64,000 bases of DNA. Origin: Acidobacteriota bacterium (GTDB lineage: Bacteria > Acidobacteriota > Thermoanaerobaculia > Multivoradales > J023). The notes below the pieces were generated by a model, which saw nothing but the letters and a program-made list of their open reading frames with translations, had not been told where the DNA came from and searched no databases. The position numbers and the translations under genes were made by a program. Of this stretch, positions 58,701-64,000 are shown piece by piece. The stretch lies in NCBI GenBank assembly GCA_029263315.1, contig JAJCXR010000023.1, positions 62,001 through 126,000 of the forward strand, in the 5' to 3' direction. Within the stretch, counting starts at the first letter, position 1; every line of letters begins with the position of its first letter.

Positions 58701-59136
58701 CCGTCGAGCGAACGGCGCCGCCCGAGTCGATCCACAGAGCTCCGTCGGCACGCAGCAGCTCCACCCGCCCGTCGTCGAACCGCCTGCTTGTGAAGTAATG
58801 CCTTGGGATGGGCTCCCCGTCGCCGTGGTGGACCACCGAAGCCGATGGATCGATGGTGGTGACGTCCGGCCCCGACTGGCTGATCACCGTGATGTCCTTG
58901 CCCAGGAAGTCGATGGACTCGGCATAGGTGCCCGGCGCCACCTGGACGATGTCGCCGTCGACGGCGGCGTCGATGGCCGCCTGGATGGTGCCGTATTGTG
59001 CCGGCACGAGAAGGATCTGAGATCCCTGGCTGCTGGCTGCGGCGCTGGCGACCGTGGTGAAAACCGCGACGCCCAAGAGAAAGACATGGCACAGGGCGAA
59101 GATGCGGCTCGCTGATAAGGCTCGGGGCTTGATCAC
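55702..59136 (-). CDS. Secreted right-handed beta-helix protein, internally duplicated
   Basis: A 1144-residue exported protein starting at GTG (GGAG eight bases upstream) with a signal peptide ending near VASAAA. It contains two copies of a ~430-residue pectate-lyase-like beta-helix unit. One opens YGTIQAAIDAAVDGDIVQVA and the other YPTIQAAIDAASVGDIVLVA, each with repeated NIIxGN-type rungs and an ending DLDGNPRYFDGDG or DFEGDPRFLDGDG. About 200 residues of fibronectin-III-like sequence follow (TPPSNPLSLESTSH, TAPNGPGDFVSTSH). The C-terminus is FMDGFESGQTDSWSTAVP, a tail type I have seen on many exported proteins of Acidobacteriota and some Proteobacteria. No catalytic residues are evident. 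Confidence 0.88.
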   Translation of the reverse strand: MIKPRALSASRIFALCHVFLLGVAVFTTVASAAASSQGSQILLVPAQYGTIQAAIDAAVDGDIVQVAPGTYAESIDFLGKDITVISQSGPDVTTIDPSASVVHHGDGEPIPRHYFTSRRFDDGRVELLRADGALWIDSGGAVRSTVPWPEGADSVVTFANGESRDAVLEGFTITGGNSFEGGGIRIEQASPVVRGNIITANSVCTGGGGISIAFASPLVEGNSITHNQQVGCSGGIGGGILLRGAGSGEIRGNTVSHNSFGRAGGIAFFAAGAPRLENNIVYDNTATNAGGGLDLANASNVLIVQNLIYGNTGGRGDGIEWLVPSGQIGPRLVNNTVVYNGAIGLYADGFDVGATLENNLIVGTLGFTAVDCGDFGDMNPPVLDFNNVFTGSGGIAYGAPCGDPTGTDGNISTDPLFVDASGFDFRLGAGSPSVDVANGSAANVPLLDLDGNPRYFDGDGNQLAELDHGAYEQGSEPPPPGGNDTLHVPTEYPTIQAAIDAASVGDIVLVAAGTYLETLDFIGKPIRVTSAEGPASTVIDGSTVLSRTQSSIRLERHRLADGRIQLLDSATGLPFERRSFGDGPSGSVVVFTSGEGRASVLEGFTVTGGNAMPEGGGILIEDASPTIRDNIISGNQARFGGAGISSINGAPLIEGNVISDNQGSPFSSGQGGGIAISGTNNGSAEIRGNVIAGNSFNFGGGIGFNGAGTPLVIDNRIVGNSSSSAGGGVELINSSNAVMVQNRFEGNDSGLGSGEDLAWLVPSGSPGPRLINNTVVATGSGPSLLLEGFDDNAELINNIVVGAPGAVAVACESFGSPGPPILRHNNVFSATGTPYSALCGSPTGTDGNISQDPRLVVPVGGDLRLRGDSPSIDAGEGGIRDLPPEDFEGDPRFLDGDGDGMVTIDQGVDEAPLDTTPPSNPLSLESTSHVPMVWSSLALIDVQWSGAEDDVPLGSGMAGYSVLFDTAADTEIDDIADLPHGSDPQSTGQSVTDGMQHYLHLRACDLRGNCASTVHLGPFWVDLTAPNGPGDFVSTSHTPNVASPDPTIDLTWSAATDGASGVAGYRWLATQSAVASCDGGNDLAATGVTTEPLADGSWYVHLCAFDGVDNLSAPVSAGPFSIDQVVFMDGFESGQTDSWSTAVP

Positions 59137-59459
59137 GGCAAATTCTCCAAAGAGTCAGATAATAAGAGCTTCAATGTATTAGATCTCTGCTCTTCCATTA
59201 CGGGTTAGCCCGCCCAAAGTATTCCACCCAGTTGCACTGCCCGGCTGACCTAGCCAGGCCCCGATACCCGGCTGACCCGTCGCGGCCACGGATGCTCGGT
59301 GTAGGACCTCGGCGGTGGGTGTAGAATCCCATGAGTTTGACCGCCAGCGCCGAGCGGGCCCCGCCGGCACGGGGGGAGGGCCGGGGCCTTCCACCTGCAC
59401 CCGTACCTTCTCATCACGTCCTGAGGTGGCGGTCCTATCAAGCTTTCCGGAGAGCTCCC
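59137..59459. other. Intergenic region between divergent genes
   Basis: No gene is supported. CCCGGCTGACC occurs twice about 30 bases apart (near 59241-59251 and 59268-59278), a possible operator pair. The first 70 bases beside the beta-helix gene are AT-rich and contain TATTAT-like boxes, but no full promoter could be picked. Confidence 0.45.
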
Positions 59460-59591
59460 ATGAACGCCCCCTTCGCCATCTTCAGGCCCCTCCCGAGGCA
59501 AACCCTCGCCATGCTCGACCCATTGAGCCCCTCAGCGCGCATCGAAGCCATCGACGCCCTGCTCGCCGATCTCGAACCAGCGGTGAGCTGA
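59460..59591 (+). CDS. Possible 43-residue ORF leading the kinase gene
   Basis: ATG with GGAGAG five bases upstream opens 43 codons ending five bases before the kinase ATG. The C-terminal half (SARIEAIDALLADLEPA) would form an amphipathic helix. It may be a small real gene coupled to the kinase or only a leader. No family recognised. Confidence 0.4.
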   Translation: MNAPFAIFRPLPRQTLAMLDPLSPSARIEAIDALLADLEPAVS

Positions 59592-59596
59592 TTTCC

Positions 59597-62314
59597 ATGC
59601 CAGAGCCGCACTTCGAAAACACAGCAATACCCGAGCTGTTGGCCCCTGGCCAGCGCATCCAAGACTACCGAATCGAGTCCCTGCTCGGCCGGGGTGGCAT
59701 GGGCGAGGTGTATCTGGCGTATGAGGAACATCTCGATCGCCACGTCGCGATCAAGCGGATTCGCACCGATCTACTGGACCATCGCGACGCCCTGCCGCGA
59801 TTTCGCCGCGAGGCACGGCTGGCGGCACGCCTGAGCCATCCTCACATCGTCCAGGTGTTCAATTTCCTGGCGTTGGATTCCGGCGATTACTTGATCATGG
59901 AATACGTTCCGGGCACCCATCTGGCGGCGAGGCTCGATGCGTCGATCGACGCTGCCTCCGCACTGCGCTGGCTAGCACAGGTCGCGGACGGACTCGCCGT
60001 TGCCCACAGCCGCGGCCTGGTGCATCGCGACCTGAAGGCCGAGAACGTGCTCATCACCTCCTCCGGCGACGCCAAAATCCTCGACTTCGGCCTCGCCCGG
60101 ACCCTCGAGCCAAGCCCCCGCGGCGAGACGCTGACCCGCTCGGGCATGTTGCTCGGGACCCTGCGCGCCATGTCGCCCGAGCAGGCGGCGGGGGGACGGG
60201 TGGACCCGCGCTCGGATCTCTTCTCCCTCGGGGTGCTGGGTTATGAGCTACTGACCGGGAGCTCCCCCTTCGAAGCCGCCACGCCCCAGGAAACGTTGAC
60301 CCGCGTCCTCACCTTCGAGCCGCCACCGGTCGACTCGCGAGTCGGAGATCTGCCGCCCGGCCTGGCAGCGCTGATCGGAAGCCTGCTGGCCAAATCGGCC
60401 TCGGCGAGGCCTGTGTCCGCCCGGCTGGTGGCCGATCAGCTGGCGGATTTTCTTGCCGACCTACCGCCATCCTCGGGCCCGGCCGTCCAATCCACTGCGC
60501 GCTCACCGATACCAGAAGGCTTCAGCCAAGCACCCACCCCTTGGCCCTCGGTCGGGGGGTCAGGGCCTTCGATTCCCGAACCGCCCGGTGATTTGAGCCC
60601 GCTTTCCGATAACCCTGCGGCCTCCGCCACCGGTCGCACACCGCGGCGCTGGCCACTGACCGTGGCGGCGCTGCTGGCCATAGCGGCGCTCTTCGGACTG
60701 CTGCTGTCAACACCGCCGACGGCGCCGATTCGAATCGCCGTGTTGGAACCCACGGTGGAGGCGAGCTCCGATGGGGCGTCGAGTTTGGTAGCTGCAGCGG
60801 TGCTCGAATCGAGCCTTGGCGTCCTGTCGAGCCTTCGCGGCCTTGCCCCGATCGACCCTTCTCAAACGCGAGGGGTGAGCAGCGACCCGGTGAGCGTGGC
60901 ACGTGCGGTTTCCGCCCAGGAGGTGCTGACCGCCTCGATTCGTATCGAAGGCGACCAATGCTGGATCTCTCTGCACCGCATCAACGGAGACGACGGCGCC
61001 GTGTTGTGGAGCGAGTCCTTCGAAGCCCCGGCAGGTCGTCGCGACCTGTTGGCCCTCGCCGACGCCGTCCGATGGCAGTGGCGGCGGGCCTACGCGGCAA
61101 GAGAGCCACCCGGCCGCTCTGCGACTCGGGTGACCCCTGAAGCCTACAGCCACTTCCTGGAGGTGCGGGCCGAAATCCACGGCGGTGGCGGGCGCGGGGC
61201 GCAGGCCCAACTGGGAGATCTACGGCAGATCCTAGAGACGGCGCCCGATTTTCTAGAGGCCAGGCTGCTGGCGGTGGACCTGGGGCTCAACCTCTACACC
61301 TCACAGCGGCAGGAGGAGCTTCTCGCTCGGGCCGAAGAGGATCTGCGGTTGGCCCGGAAGTTGGCGCCCGAGGATCCCCGCACGATCTACCGCGACTTTC
61401 GTCTGGCGGTGATCACGGCAGATTTCACCGCCGCAGCGGAGCACCTCGAGGCCTTCGAGCGCGCTTCGCCGGGGGACGTCGAAGTCCAGGTGGCCAAGGC
61501 GTTTCTCGCCGAAAGCCGAGGCGAGTTACGGAAGGCGGTGGGCTGGCTGGAAAAAGCGGTGGAGAGGTTTCCCTCATGGGCCAATCTCTACCGCTTGGCC
61601 CGTCTGGAACAGAAGATCGGACGGCTCGATGCCGCCCGCGCTCACCTGCGCCAATTGCTAGACCGCTGGCCCGACAGTCCCTGGGGACTCGAGCTTCTGG
61701 CCAGCCTCGAGCTGCAGTACGGCGACTTGGATCGAGCGGAGACCCTGCTGCTGAAGCTGGTCACTCTGCGGCCAGCGCGGTCCCACTGGACCAACCTGGG
61801 TCTCACCCAGTTTCTCCGCCGCCGCTTCAGGGAGGCCACCGAGTCCTACAAAGCGGCGCTGGATCTCGATCCTGAGCATCCCCTGGTGCTGCTCAACCTG
61901 GCGGACTGCCGCTGGGCGCTGGGCGACTTCGACAACGCACGGCGCCACTATCAGGCGGTGCTCGACATCCTCGACGACCGCGCCGTCAGCGACGGGCACT
62001 CCGGTTATGACAGCCTCCTGCGGGCCCAGAGCCTGGCGCATCTGGACAGGGCGCAGGAAGCGGTAGAGCTCACCCTTTCGACGCTGCAAGAGTTTCCGGA
62101 AGACTCCGAAGTCAACTATCAAGCGGCGGTGGTCTACGCCGTGGTCGGTGACTTGGCATCGGCCAAAGTCAACGCCAAGCGGTCGGTCGCCCTCGGGATC
62201 GAGCCGCGCTGGCTCACCATCCCCGCCTTCGAATCTCTGCTCACGGACCCCGAGCTCCGCGCCCTGCTCGACTCTTCCGACCAAACCACCCGCCGCCTCA
62301 AGGAGAAATCGTGA
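59597..62314 (+). CDS. Membrane Ser/Thr protein kinase with TPR C-terminus
   Basis: A 905-residue protein. Kinase motifs: LLGRGGMGEVYLA near 29-40, VAIKRI near 50, HRDLKAENV near 143 and LDFGLART near 162, then MSPEQA. A Pro/Ser-rich linker leads to a membrane helix at about 353-372 (VAALLAIAALFGLLLS). The C-terminal 500 residues begin with a FlgO/TolB-like segment (IRIAVLEP ... VSAQEVLTASI) and continue as TPR repeats (for example EATESYKAALDLDPEHPLVLLNLADCRWALGDFDNAR). No sigma factor gene is adjacent. The 3' end overlaps the convergent gene by 17 bases. Confidence 0.9.
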   Translation: MPEPHFENTAIPELLAPGQRIQDYRIESLLGRGGMGEVYLAYEEHLDRHVAIKRIRTDLLDHRDALPRFRREARLAARLSHPHIVQVFNFLALDSGDYLIMEYVPGTHLAARLDASIDAASALRWLAQVADGLAVAHSRGLVHRDLKAENVLITSSGDAKILDFGLARTLEPSPRGETLTRSGMLLGTLRAMSPEQAAGGRVDPRSDLFSLGVLGYELLTGSSPFEAATPQETLTRVLTFEPPPVDSRVGDLPPGLAALIGSLLAKSASARPVSARLVADQLADFLADLPPSSGPAVQSTARSPIPEGFSQAPTPWPSVGGSGPSIPEPPGDLSPLSDNPAASATGRTPRRWPLTVAALLAIAALFGLLLSTPPTAPIRIAVLEPTVEASSDGASSLVAAAVLESSLGVLSSLRGLAPIDPSQTRGVSSDPVSVARAVSAQEVLTASIRIEGDQCWISLHRINGDDGAVLWSESFEAPAGRRDLLALADAVRWQWRRAYAAREPPGRSATRVTPEAYSHFLEVRAEIHGGGGRGAQAQLGDLRQILETAPDFLEARLLAVDLGLNLYTSQRQEELLARAEEDLRLARKLAPEDPRTIYRDFRLAVITADFTAAAEHLEAFERASPGDVEVQVAKAFLAESRGELRKAVGWLEKAVERFPSWANLYRLARLEQKIGRLDAARAHLRQLLDRWPDSPWGLELLASLELQYGDLDRAETLLLKLVTLRPARSHWTNLGLTQFLRRRFREATESYKAALDLDPEHPLVLLNLADCRWALGDFDNARRHYQAVLDILDDRAVSDGHSGYDSLLRAQSLAHLDRAQEAVELTLSTLQEFPEDSEVNYQAAVVYAVVGDLASAKVNAKRSVALGIEPRWLTIPAFESLLTDPELRALLDSSDQTTRRLKEKS

Positions 62315-63080
62315 GCACGCCGCTGTTGTCGACCGCGGGGTCTTCACTGGTGACCACCAGACGGCGCCCGGTCCCCGCGGCGACGATCGCCGCATCGTAA
62401 AAGAAGCTCCCGGCATGCCCACTGTTTCCCGACCCGATCACTTTCATCGTCCGCCCATCGTCGCGGGGATTGAGCTGCGGCGAAACCGAGACCACCGACA
62501 AGTTGAGAAAAGGGCCAAAGAAGTGGTTGAGGGGTCGATTCCGGTGCGGCTTGAATCGAATCTCTGGAATCCAGGGAATCGGCCCGAAGTCGTTGGGCAC
62601 AAAAAAATTCCAAGTCACCACTCCGTTCGATCGCAGCTTGCAGGTGTCGGTGGAAACCCCCAGAGTCCAGATCTTGCCTTGCCGCACCAGTCGTACATCG
62701 ATCTCGGTGGGGAATTCAGGGTGTTCGACCCGGTTGGCGAGGGTTGCCAGCTCGCTTTCGGCAAACAACGAGCCATCGGGCAAAAAAACCTGGGCACGGT
62801 AACGGTAGGGAGAATTACGTTTTGACTTCAGGCCGGTGTTGCCTTGGCCGAGAACTTGTGAGCGTCTCTGCACCAGACTGGTGAAGGGCCCCAGCGCCAT
62901 CTCCTGAACATCCTTCAGCGAAAGATCGGCGGGAATTTCGAAGCTGATCTGAGGAACGCAATGATTGGGAATGCCGAGGAAGGTCCATTGCACCGAATCG
63001 CCTGCACCCAACCTGATGGTGGGGCCTTCGATTGTGAGAGACTTTCCGTCATAGTGAACCACGACCTGCAAGTTCTTCAT
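62298..63080 (-). CDS. Unrecognised two-lobed beta-rich protein
   Basis: A 260-residue protein without signal peptide; AAGGAG lies six bases before the ATG at 63080. Two similar halves can be seen: LQVVVHYDGKSLTIEGPTIR with GDSVQWTFLGIPN, and KIWTLGVSTDTCKLRSNG with VVTWNFFVPND. Each is a likely beta-sandwich with a PEI/PQI-F strand after the Trp-Phe motif. This suggests an ancient internal duplication. I cannot name the family. It converges on the kinase gene and is divergent from the FHA gene, which hints at a shared signalling role but does not prove it. Confidence 0.65.
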   Translation of the reverse strand: MKNLQVVVHYDGKSLTIEGPTIRLGAGDSVQWTFLGIPNHCVPQISFEIPADLSLKDVQEMALGPFTSLVQRRSQVLGQGNTGLKSKRNSPYRYRAQVFLPDGSLFAESELATLANRVEHPEFPTEIDVRLVRQGKIWTLGVSTDTCKLRSNGVVTWNFFVPNDFGPIPWIPEIRFKPHRNRPLNHFFGPFLNLSVVSVSPQLNPRDDGRTMKVIGSGNSGHAGSFFYDAAIVAAGTGRRLVVTSEDPAVDNSGVLTISP

Positions 63081-63184
63081 TTTGATCTCCTTTTCGATGA
63101 GTCTGCGGAATGGAGGGATCGTTCGCCTCAAGGAAAGCAAGATTCATGCAAGATGCTCTTCAACGGACAGAGGAGAACCGCAGT

Positions 63185-64000
63185 ATGCCACGGGGGGCGA
63201 GCGCCAGGCTGCTCGCCGTCGGCGGATCGTTGCAGGGACAGAGCTTCGAGCTCGCTCAGCAGGAGCTCCGCATCGGCCGGCATCCGGACAACGGGCTGCA
63301 ACTCCGCGAGATGGCGGTCTCCCGCCAGCACTGCCGAATCTCCAGGGGCGCAGAAAGTTGGATCCTCGAAGACCTGGGGAGCCGACGCGGCACCCTGTTG
63401 AACGGGCTGCCGGTCACCACTCAACCCCTGACCTCGGGGGACCTGCTGCACATCGGCGACGCGAGCTTCCTCTTCCTCGAGGGACCGGCCGCGGCGGCGG
63501 ATTCCTCGCACATCGCCTGGAACGATCGCGATCTCGCCGCGCAATCGACCTTGGCTCTCGAGCGCCGGCACGACTTCAAGGCTCAGCTGGCCCGCTCCCT
63601 CGGGGATCACCAACGCTTGGTCCAAGAGCTCCAGGTGCTGCTCGATCTGGCCTCTTCGCTACCCTCGGCCACCTCTCCTCAGGCGGTGGCCGAAGCCGCG
63701 CTCGAGTTACTGGCACGGACGGCACCGATCGCGCACGCCGCCGTCCTGTGGCTCGATGCCACCTCCGAGCTCCAGCCGCTGGCGGTATGGCATGGGACGA
63801 CGGCGGAAGGCCCCCTGGAGGTCAGTCGCCAGCTCACCGAACAGGCGGCACAGAGAGGCGGCACGGTCTGGTTCCGCGGCCACCTCGCCACGGAAACCGA
63901 GGTCACGTCCGAGAGCCTGCGAGCGCTGGTGGAGCACGCCGCCATCGCGGTGCCGCTGCGCCAAGCGACGTGTTTGGTCGGGATGCTCTATCTCGAAGAC
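63185..64000 (+). CDS. FHA-GAF signalling protein, N-terminal part
   Basis: The frame runs off the window, so only the first 272 residues are visible. Residues ~5-100 are an FHA domain with RIGRHPDNGLQL near 28-39, VSRQHCRI near 46 and LLNGLPV near 76, the residues that bind phosphothreonine. After a helical linker (about 120-150) a GAF-type domain starts near 155 (LELLARTAPIAHAAVLWL). In this lineage such proteins often continue into a sigma-54 AAA domain, a histidine kinase or another output domain. AGGAG lies nine bases before the ATG. It probably reads phosphorylation made by the neighbouring Ser/Thr kinase. Confidence 0.8.
   Translation, partial: MPRGASARLLAVGGSLQGQSFELAQQELRIGRHPDNGLQLREMAVSRQHCRISRGAESWILEDLGSRRGTLLNGLPVTTQPLTSGDLLHIGDASFLFLEGPAAAADSSHIAWNDRDLAAQSTLALERRHDFKAQLARSLGDHQRLVQELQVLLDLASSLPSATSPQAVAEAALELLARTAPIAHAAVLWLDATSELQPLAVWHGTTAEGPLEVSRQLTEQAAQRGGTVWFRGHLATETEVTSESLRALVEHAAIAVPLRQATCLVGMLYLED

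Noticed and set aside
57490-59115. A 541-codon open frame on the plus strand antisense to the beta-helix gene
   Set aside because: The minus-strand product has a signal peptide, recognisable repeats and a ribosome site; the antisense frame has no family features and arises from high GC content.

Overview
The window is high-GC bacterial chromosome with densely packed operons. Several features point to Acidobacteriota, probably a Thermoanaerobaculia- or Holophagae-like lineage. These are an ECF sigma factor of the kind found in that phylum overlapping a giant Ser/Thr kinase with a TPR-like tail, a second such kinase, an FHA-GAF protein, and large secreted beta-helix and kelch proteins, one ending in a DGFESG-type tail. 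This taxonomic placement is an inference from gene content; no rRNA or tRNA gene was seen.

Region by region: (1) 1-4.5 kb is a copper/silver resistance island: the C-terminal end of a CusA-type RND pump, a YHS protein, a small DUF5676 membrane protein, a CopB-type P-type ATPase and a Met/His-rich periplasmic protein, then small membrane genes that end in a truncated potassium-channel gene. (2) 5.2-9.3 kb is the sigma factor/kinase pair, followed by a terminator and a small secreted Cys-rich protein. (3) 10.1-29.1 kb, all on the minus strand, is a complete BREX phage-defence operon of the type 6 layout: brxE-brxA-brxB-brxC-pglX-[AAA ATPase-DUF4276]-pglZ-brxD-brxHI. The ATPase/DUF4276 pair is spliced into the operon with 4-nt start/stop overlaps on both sides, and the BrxHI helicase carries a C-terminal DEDDy 3'-5' exonuclease domain. 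(4) 29.4-31.7 kb has a consensus promoter, a secreted protein, a matrixin-like metalloprotease and a strong terminator.

(5) 32.2-53.7 kb is a biosynthetic gene cluster that I do not recognise as any described pathway. It has two free acyl carrier proteins, a HemW-like radical SAM enzyme, an SDR, two sulfotransferase-like proteins, two nucleotidyltransferase-fold proteins (GrpB-like and NTP_transf_5-like), an ABC exporter, a BtrK-like PLP decarboxylase translationally coupled to an AMP ligase and an ACP, and a 924-residue protein joining a BtrH_N acyltransferase-like domain, a peptidyl carrier domain and a condensation-type domain. A divergent methyltransferase/hydrolase operon, a secreted 5'-nucleotidase/EEP fusion and a second AMP ligase complete it. 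The logic resembles the ACP-bound side-chain chemistry of butirosin, but in a new domain architecture. (6) 54.1-64 kb holds secreted kelch and beta-helix proteins, a second TPR kinase, an unrecognised two-lobed protein and the start of an FHA-GAF protein.

A theme that crosses regions is short tandem repeats with a 15-bp period. They recur at nine places, several of them lying on or beside stop codons, and they occupy precisely the two BREX gene junctions that lack the 4-nt overlap seen at the other seven.
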